This document shows, piece after piece, positions 17,295 through 27,282 of a stretch of 64,000 nucleotides of DNA. Each line of letters opens with the position of its first letter. Positions within the stretch are counted from its first letter, which is position 1. Source of the stretch: Hyalangium gracile (lineage in GTDB: Bacteria; Myxococcota; Myxococcia; Myxococcales; Myxococcaceae); NCBI RefSeq assembly GCF_020103725.1, contig NZ_JAHXBG010000002.1, positions 620,001 through 684,000 on the forward strand, given 5' to 3'. The notes beneath the pieces were generated by a model. That model did no database searches and was not told the DNA's origin. It worked only from the letters and a program-made list of their open reading frames with translations. The position numbers and the translations under genes are program-made.

Positions 17295-18500
17295 TCAGGC
17301 GCGTAGCTCGACCAGGTCCACGAAGATGATCTCCTCCGCTCGCGAGCGGATACGCTCCAGCATCTCCTCCGGCGGCCTGGAGTCCAGCTGGATCTTGCAG
17401 CACGCCGCCTGGGCGCCCTCGAAGATGGTGTTCTCGATCTCCTGGGCGTTGATGCCCGCCTGGCGCACGGCGTCCAGCACGTTGGCCAGCACGCCCACCC
17501 GATCGTGGTGGCGCACGATGAGCTGGTAGCGCGCCGGCGTCCTCCCCGCGATGTTCACGCAGTTGGGCACCACGCCCTCGTTGAGGAACCTGTCGACGAG
17601 CCGCACCGTCTCCCGCGCGATGGCGTCCTGCGCCTGCTCCGTGGAGGCGCCGATGTGGTGCGTGCCGTAGACGTGGGGCAGCTTGCCCAGCTCGCTGTGG
17701 AAGGTGGCCTCGCCGCCCTTGGGCTCGTCCGGGAACACGTCCGTGGCCACGGAGATGCGCCCCCGGCGGGCCTCCTCGAGCAGCGCCTCGTTGTCCACCA
17801 CGTCCGCGCGGCTCGTGTTGATGAACAGGGCCCCGTCCGGCAGCGCCGCCAGCACCTGCCGGGAGATCAGCCCCTTCGTCTCGGACGAGGCGGGCACGTG
17901 CACGCTCAGCACGTCGCTCTGGCGGGCCAGGGCCAGCAGGCTCTCCGCCCGCTCGATGCCCAGCGCCTTCGCCCGCTCGGGGGTGAAGGAGCGCGAGTAA
18001 CCCACCACCCGCATCCCGAAGCTCAGCGCCCGCTCGGCCACCGCCGCGCCGATGGCGCCCAGGCCCACGATGCCCAGCGTGCGCCCATAGAGGCCCCGCG
18101 CCTGGGAGAAGCGCTTCTTGTTCCACACGCCCTGGCGCAGCGAGGCCACGTTGTCCGGGATGTGGCGATCCACCGCCAGCATCAGCCCGAACGTCAGCTC
18201 CGCCACCGCGATGGCGTTCTGCCCGGGGCAGTTGGCCACGAACACGCCGTGGGCGCTGGCCGCCTTCACGTCGATGGTGTTCACCCCGGCCCCCGCGCGG
18301 ATGACCAGGGACAGCCCCCTGGCCACCTCGAACACCCTGGCGGGCACCTCCGTGCTGCGCACCACCAGGATGGAGACGTCCCTGGCGGCCTCCGCCAGCG
18401 CGTCGCCCTTGAGCCCGGGCCGGAAGTCGACGGTCAGCCCCAACCCCCGCAGGGAATCGAGGTGGACCTTGGGAAACTCGTCGGCGACCAGGACGCGCAT
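17295..18500 (-). CDS. serA: D-3-phosphoglycerate dehydrogenase-like protein with ACT domain
   Basis: A 401-residue NAD-dependent 2-hydroxyacid dehydrogenase. The dinucleotide fold GIVGLGAIGAAV is at about residues 143-154, the catalytic Arg lies in NTSRADVVD, the Glu in VFPDEP, and the His in THHIG. An ACT domain occupies the last 80 residues (QLIVRHHDRVGVLANVLDAV), the usual site for serine feedback. This supports the first step of serine synthesis from 3-phosphoglycerate. The ATG at 18500 is divergent from the photolyase gene. A different hydroxyacid substrate cannot be excluded. Confidence 0.85.
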   Translation of the reverse strand: MRVLVADEFPKVHLDSLRGLGLTVDFRPGLKGDALAEAARDVSILVVRSTEVPARVFEVARGLSLVIRAGAGVNTIDVKAASAHGVFVANCPGQNAIAVAELTFGLMLAVDRHIPDNVASLRQGVWNKKRFSQARGLYGRTLGIVGLGAIGAAVAERALSFGMRVVGYSRSFTPERAKALGIERAESLLALARQSDVLSVHVPASSETKGLISRQVLAALPDGALFINTSRADVVDNEALLEEARRGRISVATDVFPDEPKGGEATFHSELGKLPHVYGTHHIGASTEQAQDAIARETVRLVDRFLNEGVVPNCVNIAGRTPARYQLIVRHHDRVGVLANVLDAVRQAGINAQEIENTIFEGAQAACCKIQLDSRPPEEMLERIRSRAEEIIFVDLVELRA

Positions 18501-18668
18501 CGAGACACCTCCAGTGGGGACCCGCCGGGCAAGCTAGCCCACTCCCCAGGTCGTCCAGCCCGGTTTATCAGCTGGGATTTCCGGGACGTTCAGAGGCTCG
18601 CACTTCCAGGGTTCGACGCGGTGCGACGTGCCGCGACGCGTAGGGCGCTCGCGCATCGGAAGGGCACC

Positions 18669-20132
18669 ATGCCTTCTGGCTTCTCCTGGTCCGAGCTCGA
18701 TGTCGACTCCTCCCGTGTCCTGGTCGTGAACGAGGCGCCCCTGCCCTCCGGGCGGGACTTCGTCCTCTACTGGTGCATGGTGAACCATCGCGCGGACGAG
18801 AACCCCGCGCTCGACGCGGCCATCGCCCTGGGCAACCACCTGAGCCTGCCCGTCGTCGTCTACCAGGCCCTGCGTCCGGACTACCCGCATGCCTCGGACC
18901 GGCTCCACGCCTTCGCCCTGGAGGGCCTGGCGGAGCTGCCAGCCGCCTGTGCCCGCCACGGGCTGCCGTACTGGCTCGAGCTGCCTCGCAGCCCCCGGGA
19001 GCACCGCCCCCGCCTGGCCGAGCTGGGAAAGCGCGCCGCGGCCATCGTCTCGGACTTGTTCCCCGCCTTCATCATCCCCGGCCACCTGCGCGGCGCGGCG
19101 AAGGCGCTGGACGTGCCGCTGTTCGCCGTGGACGCCTCCTGCGTGGTGCCCATGCAGCGCATCACCGAGCCCCAGCTCGGCGCGTACACCCTGCGACCCA
19201 AGCTCCGGAAGCTGTGGCCGGAGTACCTGGGCCGCTCCTTCTCCCCTCGCCCGCTGAAGGCCACCCGCGCCGCGAAACAGCTCTCTCCGGACTTCGCCCT
19301 CTCGGACGCGAAGGCCCTGCGCAAGGCGCTCGACACCTTCCAGATCGATCACTCGGTGCCCCCCGTGCCCGACGTGCGCGGAGGGCGGGCCGCGGCGCTG
19401 AAGACGCTCCAGGCCTTCATCGAGACGCGCCTGGAGGGCTACGACACCGAGCGGAACGATCCCGGCAGGGACCAGCAGTCCGGCCTGTCCCCCTACTTCC
19501 ACTGGGGCCACCTGTTCCCCGGGGAGGCCGCCCGCACCGTGCTGAAGGCCGGCGGCGAGAAGCACCCGGGCATGCAGTCCTTCCTGGAGGAGCTGCTCGT
19601 GCGCCGCGAGCTGGCCTTCAACTACTGCACCCACACCGCCGTGCCCCGTCAGCTCTCCGTGGAGTCCCTGCCCCGCTGGGCCCGCGAGTCCCTGGAGACG
19701 CACCGCAAGGACAAGCGCGAGCACCTCTACTCCCTGGAGGAGCTGGACGGGGCGCGCACGGGGGATGGCCTCTGGAACGCGTCCCAGCGCGAGCTGCGCG
19801 AGCGCGGCCGCATCCACAACTACCTGCGCATGCTCTGGGGCAAGAAGATCCTCGAGTGGAGCCCCACCCCCGCCGAGGCGCTCCAGCGCATGGCCCACCT
19901 CAACGATCGCTACGCCCTGGACGGGCGGGATCCGGCCAGCGTGGCCAACTTCATGTGGGTGCTCGGGCTGCACGACCGGCCCTTCCAGGAGCGGAAGGTG
20001 CTCGGCAAGGTGCGTCCGATGAGCTCGCTGCGAACGGCCGAGAAGTTCGACCTGGGGCCCTACCTGGAGCGGTGGGCCCGACCGGGGGATGCCCCCGTGA
20101 AGCTCCCTCGCCGCCGGAATCCGAAGAAGTAG
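18669..20132 (+). CDS. Class II CPD photolyase
   Basis: A 487-residue FAD enzyme that repairs cyclobutane pyrimidine dimers with blue light. Class II features: LYWCMVNHRADENPAL at the N-terminal Rossmann domain, YDTERNDPGRDQQSGLSPY (FAD region), RRELAFNYC, LRMLWGKKILEWSPTPAEAL, and the C-terminal WVLGLHDRPFQER and FGKIR-like LGKVRPM. The length matches the family. The ATG at 18669 is preceded by GGGCACC only. It faces away from the SerA-like gene across 168 bases; I see no light-regulator site there. Confidence 0.9.
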   Translation: MPSGFSWSELDVDSSRVLVVNEAPLPSGRDFVLYWCMVNHRADENPALDAAIALGNHLSLPVVVYQALRPDYPHASDRLHAFALEGLAELPAACARHGLPYWLELPRSPREHRPRLAELGKRAAAIVSDLFPAFIIPGHLRGAAKALDVPLFAVDASCVVPMQRITEPQLGAYTLRPKLRKLWPEYLGRSFSPRPLKATRAAKQLSPDFALSDAKALRKALDTFQIDHSVPPVPDVRGGRAAALKTLQAFIETRLEGYDTERNDPGRDQQSGLSPYFHWGHLFPGEAARTVLKAGGEKHPGMQSFLEELLVRRELAFNYCTHTAVPRQLSVESLPRWARESLETHRKDKREHLYSLEELDGARTGDGLWNASQRELRERGRIHNYLRMLWGKKILEWSPTPAEALQRMAHLNDRYALDGRDPASVANFMWVLGLHDRPFQERKVLGKVRPMSSLRTAEKFDLGPYLERWARPGDAPVKLPRRRNPKK

Positions 20133-20233
20133 CAGGGCTGTTGACTTCCGCGCTTCCGGGGATCACTCGGCGGTTCCCTTCCAGCCGCTTCATCACTAAA
20201 CCGGCGGAACAGCTACCCCGATCAGGAGCCAGT

Positions 20234-20557
20234 ATGGGCACGATGAAGTTCGAGGTCTTCCACACCCTGCAGAAGGACGAGGCGAAGAAGCGCGTCGAGC
20301 AGCTCCTCCACTACTGGGGCACCAAGTACGGCGTGAAGTCCGACTGGGCCGGCGATGGCGCGAAGCTCAACGGCAAGGTGATGGGCATCAACCTGGATGC
20401 CTCCTTCGTCATCACCGACAAGGCCATCCAGGGCGAGGGCACCGACCCGGGGCTGCTGCTGCGCGGCCAGGCCAAGGCCTACCTGCAGAAGAAGTTCGCC
20501 TCGGTGCTCGACCCGGCCAAGAGCCTGGCCGACATCAAGGGCGACATGGACAGCTAG
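20234..20557 (+). CDS. Polyhydroxyalkanoic acid system family protein
   Basis: A 107-residue protein of the small PHA-granule-system family. It has a START-like strand pattern ([20 protein letters not shown]), a central [15 protein letters not shown] and a lysine-rich C-terminal helix ([13 protein letters not shown]). The family is found near polyhydroxyalkanoate genes and elsewhere; no PHA gene is in this window. CAGGAG precedes the ATG by about eight bases. Its stop codon overlaps the frzF stop on the other strand, so the two genes converge tail to tail. Confidence 0.65.
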   Translation: MGTMKFEVFHTLQKDEAKKRVEQLLHYWGTKYGVKSDWAGDGAKLNGKVMGINLDASFVITDKAIQGEGTDPGLLLRGQAKAYLQKKFASVLDPAKSLADIKGDMDS

Positions 20558-22275
20558 TGTCCGTCTTCCTCCAGCGCCGCCAGCGCGTAGCGCGCCACCC
20601 GGGCAATCGCCTCCGGTGAGTCCGGGATGTCCGGGTAGTGGCCCGCCAGCGGGCGCTGGGGGAAGCGCAGCTGCGCGATGGCGTTGCGGTAGCTGCGCCG
20701 CGCGCCCTCGCGATCCTTCGTGCGCTCCTGCACCTGCGCCAGCAGGTAGTGGCCGATGGCCAGCGTGGGCTCCAGGAAGAGCGCCTTGCTCAGCTCGGAG
20801 CGCGCCTCGGCCAGCTGGCCCGCCTGCAGCGCCGCCACCCCGCCGAAGACGCGCGCCTCCACGCACAGGGGCTCTCTCGCGAGCGCTTGCGCGAAGGCCT
20901 CTCGCGCCTCGTTGATGCGGCCGGTGAGCGAGTGGAGGTTGCCCAGCGTCAGCAGCGCGTCCAGGTGCCCCGGCTCGTCCACCAGCAGCTTCTCCACCTC
21001 GCGGATCGCCGCCGGGAAGTCGCTCTGCATCATCTTCCGCATCGCCTGGTTGAGCCGCTCGGCGGGCGGCAGCGCCTTGGCGCCCCCGGGCACCTCCGTG
21101 GTGCGCATCACCCGCGGCTCGGCCGAGCCCACCGGGGGCATCTCCAGCGTCAGGCGCGCTGGACGGGGAGGATCGTACAGGCTCTTGCTCTCGGAGCCGG
21201 CGCCCTGCTTCGCGTTGGCGGCCAGCCGCTCCCGGATGGAGTTCAGCGCATCGGCCGGAGACACCGCGGGCTTGGGGCCCCCCGCGCTGGCGGTGGTCTC
21301 CGGTGGGCGCGGACGCGGCGGCAGCCCGGAGCTCGGCATCGGCACCGGCGTCGTCAGCGGTATCGCCGTCCCACCCGCCGGAGTCGTCGACGGCTGCGGA
21401 ATGGGCGGCAGCGTCGGCCGGGCCTTCGGATCCGCCACCGGGCGCCGGTATACGAACGCCCCGTCCACCTCGATCATCTCGAAGCGGTCATAGACCTTGA
21501 AGAGGCTCTCCGAGTAGCCCAGGAACAGCAGCCCGCCCGGACGCAGCGCGTTCAGGAACCGGTCCATCAGGCCGCGGATGGTGGGCAGATCGAAGTAGAT
21601 GATGACGTTGCGGCAGAGGATGAGGTCCAGCGAGCCCGGCGCCACCATGCCGTCGAAGGTGGGCGCGGCGAGGTTCAACCCCTCGAAGCGCACGTACTCC
21701 CGGATGCCGGGCTGCACCTCCAGCCCCTCCTCCACCGGCTTGAAGAAGCGCTCGAGCCGCTCCGAGGCGATGTTGCCCGCGCGCCGCACCGAGAAGCGCC
21801 CCTGCCGGGCGGCCTCCACCGCCGCCAGGTTCAGGTCCGTGGCCCAGACGTCCACCTCCATGGACAGCGCGCCCAGCTCCGACATCACCATGGCCACGCT
21901 GTAGGGCTCCTCGCCCGTGGCGCACCCGGCGGACCAGATGAAGACCTTGCGCATCTCCCGCCGCGCCTTCGCCAGCAGCTGCGGGAGGATGAAGCGCTCC
22001 AGCGCCCGGAACTGCTTCGGGTCCCGGAAGAACTCCGTGTGCCCCACCGTCACCAGCGGCAAGAGCGCGCGCAGCTCCTGCTCGCCGCCCACCTCGCGGA
22101 GCCGCTGCACGTAGGCCTCCGGATCGGTGACGCCCACCGCGGGCATGCGGGTGGACAGCGCCAGCCGGAGGCTGTGGAACCCGTCGGGCGTGATCTTCAG
22201 ACCGGCCCGCTCCAGCAGGAGGGCGGCGAGCTGCTGCAGGGCCTTCTGGCTCACATTCAGCACGTCTCCACCCAC
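20554..22275 (-). CDS. frzF: FrzF: CheR-type receptor methyltransferase with TPR repeats
   Basis: A 573-residue protein. Residues 1 to about 280 are a CheR methyltransferase ([26 protein letters not shown] motif, [13 protein letters not shown]). A Pro/Ala-rich linker follows, then TPR repeats to the C-terminus ([25 protein letters not shown] and two more). This is the exact layout of Myxococcus FrzF, which methylates the FrzCD receptor. The GTG at 22275 overlaps the frzG end by 19 bases. It is the last gene of the frz operon, and its CheR+TPR form is characteristic of Frz rather than Che1-type systems. Confidence 0.93.
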   Translation of the reverse strand: MGGDVLNVSQKALQQLAALLLERAGLKITPDGFHSLRLALSTRMPAVGVTDPEAYVQRLREVGGEQELRALLPLVTVGHTEFFRDPKQFRALERFILPQLLAKARREMRKVFIWSAGCATGEEPYSVAMVMSELGALSMEVDVWATDLNLAAVEAARQGRFSVRRAGNIASERLERFFKPVEEGLEVQPGIREYVRFEGLNLAAPTFDGMVAPGSLDLILCRNVIIYFDLPTIRGLMDRFLNALRPGGLLFLGYSESLFKVYDRFEMIEVDGAFVYRRPVADPKARPTLPPIPQPSTTPAGGTAIPLTTPVPMPSSGLPPRPRPPETTASAGGPKPAVSPADALNSIRERLAANAKQGAGSESKSLYDPPRPARLTLEMPPVGSAEPRVMRTTEVPGGAKALPPAERLNQAMRKMMQSDFPAAIREVEKLLVDEPGHLDALLTLGNLHSLTGRINEAREAFAQALAREPLCVEARVFGGVAALQAGQLAEARSELSKALFLEPTLAIGHYLLAQVQERTKDREGARRSYRNAIAQLRFPQRPLAGHYPDIPDSPEAIARVARYALAALEEDGH

Positions 22276-23267
22276 TCGAGGAGGGTTGGTCCAATCCTAT
22301 CCAGGGCGAGGACTTCCTCCGCCGCGCCGATCTGCACCGCCTCACGTGGCATGCCGTAGACGGCACACGTCTCCGCGTTCTGCGCGATGGTCCTCCCGCC
22401 ACGCTCGCGGATCTCCTTCAGCCCCCGCGCCCCGTCACGCCCCATCCCCGTGAGGATGACCCCGATGCACCGGCGCCCGAACGCCTCCGCCGCCGAGGAT
22501 AGCAGCAGATCGCACGAGGGCCGGAACCCGCGCACCGGCGGCCGGCCATCCAGCACCAGCTTCCCATCCGAGCGCACCAGCATGTGCGCGCCCGAGGGGG
22601 CGATGTACACCGAGCCCGGCTCCATCATCTGCTCGTGCGTGGCCTCCAGCACTCGCAGTGGTGTCTCCGTGGACAGCCAGTGCGCCAGCCCCTCGGTGAA
22701 GCCGTCGCTGATGTGCTGGCAGATGGCCACCGGCGCCGGGAACTTCTTGGGGATGACGCGGAGCACCTGGGAGATGGCCTTGGGCCCGCCCAGCGACGCG
22801 GCGATGGCCACCAGCGGGAAGGGAGCCTCCGGGCCCTCGTGGGCCCCCAGCCGCTTGAGCTTGCCCTGGACGTGGCGCACCACGCGCACCTGCGCCAGCA
22901 TCGTCAGCCGCCGCGCGATGGAGTGCCAGTACTCCGGGCCAGGCGCCGGCGTGCGCTCCATCACGTCCAGCGCGCCCAGCGCCAGCGCCCGGAAGGCCTC
23001 CTCGCGCGACAGTTGCTTCGGATCCAGCGCGAGGATGGGCGTGGGGCGCTCCGCCATGATGCGCTCGATGGCGTCCAGGGCATCCACCGAGGTGAGATCC
23101 ATGAGGACCACGTCGGGGCTCTGCGCCTGCACCACCTCCAGGGCGTCGATGAAGGCGCACTCCCCCGCGCTCGTCAGGGAGTCACTGTCGAAGAGGTTGC
23201 GGGCCATGAGGCGGAGCCCTCCGCCCACGAGCAGCACGCGATATGACAGCCCTGAAGTGATGCGCAC
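22257..23267 (-). CDS. frzG: FrzG: CheB-type methylesterase with a degenerate receiver
   Basis: A 336-residue protein that removes methyl groups from FrzCD. The C-terminal CheB domain keeps the catalytic triad: Ser in [10 protein letters not shown], His in ICQHISDGF, Asp in [10 protein letters not shown]. The N-terminal receiver-like domain (residues about 1-120) has lost the acidic pair that normally follows strand 1 (LLVGGG instead of a DD pocket), although the strand-3 aspartate remains in VLMDLTS. It therefore may not be controlled by phosphorylation. GTG start at 23267; overlaps frzF by 19 bases. Confidence 0.92.
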   Translation of the reverse strand: MRITSGLSYRVLLVGGGLRLMARNLFDSDSLTSAGECAFIDALEVVQAQSPDVVLMDLTSVDALDAIERIMAERPTPILALDPKQLSREEAFRALALGALDVMERTPAPGPEYWHSIARRLTMLAQVRVVRHVQGKLKRLGAHEGPEAPFPLVAIAASLGGPKAISQVLRVIPKKFPAPVAICQHISDGFTEGLAHWLSTETPLRVLEATHEQMMEPGSVYIAPSGAHMLVRSDGKLVLDGRPPVRGFRPSCDLLLSSAAEAFGRRCIGVILTGMGRDGARGLKEIRERGGRTIAQNAETCAVYGMPREAVQIGAAEEVLALDRIGPTLLEWVETC

Positions 23268-23288
23268 GCGGTCCCCTTCAACTGCCCG

Positions 23289-25586
23289 TCACGTCAACCG
23301 CTCGATGGTCTGGGCGAGGCTCTCCACACCTAGCTCGCCCTTGACGAGGTAGCCGTCCGCCCCCGCCTCCAGGCCGCGCCGCTTGTCCTCCGGAGAGGCC
23401 AGCGAGGACAGGATGATGACGGGGATGCGAGCCACGGCGGGGGTCGTCTTCAGCCTCCGGGTGAGCGAGAAGCCATCCATCTTTGGCATCTGCACGTCGG
23501 TGAGGATCAAATCATACGAATTGATCTGCACCTTCGAGTAGGCCTCCTCGCCGTCCTGCGCCTCCTCCACCGAGTGGCCGAGCGCCTTGACCAGCGCGCC
23601 TTCGGTGGCCCGGGCGATGGGCGAGTCGTCCACCAGCAGCACCCGCAGCCGCTTGGAGGACTGCTGCTGGGTGACGGGGCGCGCCATGCGACGCACCTCG
23701 GTCATGATGTCCGGCACGTGGCACAGCACGGCGATGCGCCCGTCCTCCAGCGCCGCGGTGCCGGCGATGAAGGGCGCGCCCTTGAGGAAGTCCCCGCCGC
23801 ACGGCTTGACGGCCACCTCGCGCTCGTCCACGAAGCCGTCCACCACCAGCGCCGCGTTGTCCTCGCCGTGGCGGACCACCACCGCGGGCGGCTTGTCCAT
23901 GCGGTTGCCGCCGTTGACGCCCAGCAGCGGCCCCATGGCCACCAGCGCGATGGGCTTGCCGCGGTGCTTGATCGCGATGGTGCCGAACACCTCCATCCGA
24001 TCCTCGGGCTTCACGCGCGTCACCGCCACCACGTCCGCCGCGGGGATGCCGTACACGTCGTCCCCCAGGCGCACCAGGAGGACCTTCATCAGCGCCAGCG
24101 ACTGGGGCAGGCGCAGCGTGATGGTGGTGCCACGGCCGATGCGGCTGGAGACCCCCACCGAGCCGCCCAGCGTCTCCACCTTCCGCTTCACCACGTCCAT
24201 GCCCACGCCGCGGCCGGAGATCTCGCTGACCTGATCGCGCGTGGAGAAGCCGGGGCGGAAGATGAGATCGACGGCCTCGCGCTCGGACAGCGCGACGGCC
24301 TGGGCCTGGGTGATGAGGTGCCGGCTGACGGCCACGGCCTTCAGCCGCTCGGGATCGATGCCGCGGCCGTCATCCTCCACCTGGATGTGGAGCATGTCGC
24401 CGTCGGCGCGCACGCGGATGCGGACCTTGCCCGCGGCGGCCTTGCCGAGCTGCTGGCGGGCCTCCGGGGACTCCAGGCCGTGATCCACCGCGTTGCGCAG
24501 CAGGTGCACCAGCGCGTCGCGCACATCCGCGAGCATGGAGCGATCCACGCCCAGGTCGGCGTTCTCGACGACGAGGTCCACCTCCTTGCCCTGGTTGCGC
24601 GCCAGCTCGCGCACCGCCCGGGGGAAGGCGTCGAAGACGGTGGACAGCGGCACCAGCCGGGCCTCGGCCACCCCGTCCGCCATCTTGGCCAGGTTGCCGT
24701 GCAGGATGTTGATGCCGTCGTCATTGCGCCGCAGGAAGCGGAACGCGTCGTCCCGCAGCATGTGCAGATCGCTCTCGATGCCCTCCAGCATCGTCCGCAG
24801 ATCCGGAGAGAGGGTCAGCTCGTCGCTCAGCCGCAGGAAGCGGTCGCTCAGGCGCGAGAAGCGCTCGAACAGGTGGGCGGTCTCCTGGGCCCGGAGCCGA
24901 CCCCGGGCGCTCTCCACGAGCAGATCGCCCGAGAGCACGCCCAGCGCGTCGAGCACCTCGACGTTCACCCGGATGCTGCGGTCGGCGATGGCCGGCTTCG
25001 CGCTCGGCGCGGCCGGAGCCTCTTCCTCGGCCCGCGGCGGGGCCGAAGCCTGGGCGGGCGCGGTGGCCGGAGCCTGGGCTGGAGCCGCCGGACGCGGAGC
25101 CTGGGCCGCCATCGTGGCGGCGGGTGCGGCCGGAGCCGGTGCCGCGGGCGCGGGGGCAGGCTTCGCGGCGGGCGCGGCCTTCCCACTGAGGGTCGGCGCC
25201 GGGTGGCCGGAAGCGGCCGCCAGCGCCTGGACCATCTCCTCGCTGGTGGGAGTGCCCGTGTGCGCGGCTGGCAGATCCTCGATCAGATCCGACAGCACGT
25301 CGCATGCGCGCAGGAGCAGGTCCGTGGCCACCTCGGTGGCCGTCTTGCCTTCGCGCTCGGCGCGCAGTACGTCCTCCGCGGCGTGCGCCAGCTGGCCGAT
25401 GGCGGCGAGCCCCAACATGCGGGCCTCGCCCTTCATCGTGTGCAGCTCGCGCGCCACGTCGTCCGCCGCCTGCTCAGCGGTCTCCTTCTCGAGGTCGAGG
25501 ACCCCGAGCTGGATCTTCTGCAGCCGGTCGGCGGTGACCTCCTGGAACTTCTTCAGGAGGGATTTCTTGAGGGCCTCGGTATCCAT
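23289..25586 (-). CDS. frzE: FrzE: CheA histidine kinase fused to a CheY receiver
   Basis: A 765-residue hybrid. The HPt domain has the phosphoacceptor H49 in ELHTMKG. A long Ala/Pro-rich linker (about 125-205) follows, then the dimerisation and ATP domain (LRNAVDHGLESPE, DDGRGID, GRGVGMDVV), a CheW-like domain (about 490-620), and a C-terminal receiver (LLVDDSPIA, LILTDVQMP, EAGADGYLVKGE). FrzE autophosphorylates under FrzCD control, and its receiver regulates output to FrzZ. It starts 62 bases after frzCD, the largest gap in the operon. Confidence 0.95.
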   Translation of the reverse strand: MDTEALKKSLLKKFQEVTADRLQKIQLGVLDLEKETAEQAADDVARELHTMKGEARMLGLAAIGQLAHAAEDVLRAEREGKTATEVATDLLLRACDVLSDLIEDLPAAHTGTPTSEEMVQALAAASGHPAPTLSGKAAPAAKPAPAPAAPAPAAPAATMAAQAPRPAAPAQAPATAPAQASAPPRAEEEAPAAPSAKPAIADRSIRVNVEVLDALGVLSGDLLVESARGRLRAQETAHLFERFSRLSDRFLRLSDELTLSPDLRTMLEGIESDLHMLRDDAFRFLRRNDDGINILHGNLAKMADGVAEARLVPLSTVFDAFPRAVRELARNQGKEVDLVVENADLGVDRSMLADVRDALVHLLRNAVDHGLESPEARQQLGKAAAGKVRIRVRADGDMLHIQVEDDGRGIDPERLKAVAVSRHLITQAQAVALSEREAVDLIFRPGFSTRDQVSEISGRGVGMDVVKRKVETLGGSVGVSSRIGRGTTITLRLPQSLALMKVLLVRLGDDVYGIPAADVVAVTRVKPEDRMEVFGTIAIKHRGKPIALVAMGPLLGVNGGNRMDKPPAVVVRHGEDNAALVVDGFVDEREVAVKPCGGDFLKGAPFIAGTAALEDGRIAVLCHVPDIMTEVRRMARPVTQQQSSKRLRVLLVDDSPIARATEGALVKALGHSVEEAQDGEEAYSKVQINSYDLILTDVQMPKMDGFSLTRRLKTTPAVARIPVIILSSLASPEDKRRGLEAGADGYLVKGELGVESLAQTIERLT

Positions 25587-25648
25587 GGCCGGCAGTGCTC
25601 CGGGGGGCTTGGGCGAGCGGGGGAGCCCGCCTCACCCTCCGGTCGGTC

Positions 25649-26905
25649 CTAGTCCGCCTTGAAGCGCTTGATGAGCTCCGCCAGACGACCCGCCAGCTGC
25701 GACAGCTCGGCCGAGGCGCCCGTGGCCTGCTTCGAAGCCTGCGTCGTCTGCCGCGTCACGTCCTCGATCTCCGCCATGGACGCCACCACCTGCTCGGTGG
25801 CCGTGCGCTGCTGCTGCGTGGCGAGGTTGATGACGCGCGCCGCGTCGCTGGTCTCCTGGACACCGGCGAGGATGCCCTCGACGGCCTGCGCGGCCACGGC
25901 GCCCAGCTTCTCGCCGGACTCGGTGGCCACCTTGGAGGCCTCCGCCGCGCTGCCCGCGTTGGCCGTGGCCTCGCGGATCTCGGTGATGAGGCTCTTGATC
26001 TCCTTGGTGGAGTCCAGGACGTTCTCGGCCAGCCGCCGCATCTCCGCCGCGACGATGGAGAAGCCCTTGCCGGCCTCACCGGCGCGGCTGCCCTCGAGCG
26101 CCGCGTTGAGCGCCAGCAGGTCCGAGCGGTCGGCGATCTCGTCGATCACCTCCACCACCGTGCCGATGCGCTCCACGCGCTTGGACAGCTTGGCGATGGA
26201 GTCCGCCACGGCGATGCCGTCGCTGCGGATCTGCTGCATGGCCTGGATGAACTCGGCGATGGCGCCGCGGCCCGCGCGCGCCGCGCCCAGCGTCTCCTCG
26301 GCCACGCGAGCCACCGCGCCCGCGTTCTCGGCGATCTGCGCCGAGGCGTGCTTGAGCTCCTCCATGGTCGCCGTCGTCTCGTGGATGGCGGCGGCCTGTT
26401 CAGTGGAGGACGTCTCGTGCTGCGTGGAGGCGGCCAGCACCTGGTTGGCGGACGAGGACAGGCGCAGCGCCGCCTCGTTGATCTCGCGCACGAAGGTGCG
26501 CAGCGTCTCGATCACCTTGCCGAAGCCCTCGAGCAGCGGGGCCAGCTGGGGATCTTCCGTCGTGGTGTTCCAGCGCGACAGGTCTCCCTCGCGCACCAGG
26601 GCGATGAGGGCGTCCAGCGCCTGATCGATCTCCTGGGCCGCGACCTGCTTGCGGTGCTCGGAGTCCGAGAAGCGCTCGAGGACCTGGTTGAACAGGGTGG
26701 CGACCTCCGCCATCTCGCCGCTGACGATCTCCGAGGCCACGCGGGCCTGGAGGTTGCCGGCCAGCACCGACTTGAGCGTGTCGGACAGGGGCTTGAGGGA
26801 CGGGGCGTTCCCGTTGGCCGAAGTCTTCGCCGCGCTCTTGGTCGCCGCGGGCTTCTTCGCGCCACGGGCCTTGGTCGGCTTGTCGTTGGTGGTGTCCAGG
26901 GCCAT
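25649..26905 (-). CDS. frzCD: FrzCD: cytoplasmic methyl-accepting chemoreceptor
   Basis: A 418-residue chemoreceptor with no membrane segment, as in Myxococcus FrzCD. The N-terminus is Lys/Ala-rich and basic (TKARGAKKPAATKSAAK), followed by a HAMP-less helical region and the conserved signalling hairpin EGSRAGEAGKGFSIVAAEMRRLAE, with candidate methylation glutamates on flanking helices. The basic N-terminal tail binds DNA in the Myxococcus protein. The ATG at 26905 lies five bases after frzB. Clusters of this receptor drive reversal signalling. Confidence 0.95.
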   Translation of the reverse strand: MALDTTNDKPTKARGAKKPAATKSAAKTSANGNAPSLKPLSDTLKSVLAGNLQARVASEIVSGEMAEVATLFNQVLERFSDSEHRKQVAAQEIDQALDALIALVREGDLSRWNTTTEDPQLAPLLEGFGKVIETLRTFVREINEAALRLSSSANQVLAASTQHETSSTEQAAAIHETTATMEELKHASAQIAENAGAVARVAEETLGAARAGRGAIAEFIQAMQQIRSDGIAVADSIAKLSKRVERIGTVVEVIDEIADRSDLLALNAALEGSRAGEAGKGFSIVAAEMRRLAENVLDSTKEIKSLITEIREATANAGSAAEASKVATESGEKLGAVAAQAVEGILAGVQETSDAARVINLATQQQRTATEQVVASMAEIEDVTRQTTQASKQATGASAELSQLAGRLAELIKRFKAD

Positions 26906-26910
26906 TGCTG

Positions 26911-27282
26911 TCAGTGCCTTCCTTGCGTCTTAGCGGTTTCGACCAGATCGATGAGCAACACGAGGCGGGCCTGATCCAGGCACGCACCGATGGTAAAGCG
27001 GGCGGCGTTCACGGCGGGCGGCAGCCGGCGGAGATCCCCGACGGGGATGGGGCGCACGCCCCGCACAACATCCACCTTGAGGTGGGACTCTCCCTCCTCG
27101 GTGGAGAACACGAGTGCCCGCCTGCCGTGCTTGAGCTCCCCCAGCTCCACCCGGGAGAGATCCTCCGGCAGCGAGCGTTCGATGCGCAGCACCTGCGAGG
27201 CGTCCGTGCCATAGAGGTGCTCGCCGACCTCGAAGAAGAGGATGTCCACCTCCTCCTCGACGGACGTCTGTTCGTCCATCAT
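26911..27282 (-). CDS. frzB: FrzB: CheW-like coupling protein
   Basis: A 123-residue CheW-fold protein (DILFFEVGEHLYGTDASQVLRIER, RRALVFSTEEGESHLKVDVV), close to Myxococcus FrzB in length. In that organism FrzB couples FrzCD to FrzE less directly than FrzA does. The ATG overlaps the frzA stop by four bases (ATGA), and five bases separate its end from frzCD. The N-terminus is acidic (DEQTSVEEEVD). Confidence 0.9.
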   Translation of the reverse strand: MMDEQTSVEEEVDILFFEVGEHLYGTDASQVLRIERSLPEDLSRVELGELKHGRRALVFSTEEGESHLKVDVVRGVRPIPVGDLRRLPPAVNAARFTIGACLDQARLVLLIDLVETAKTQGRH

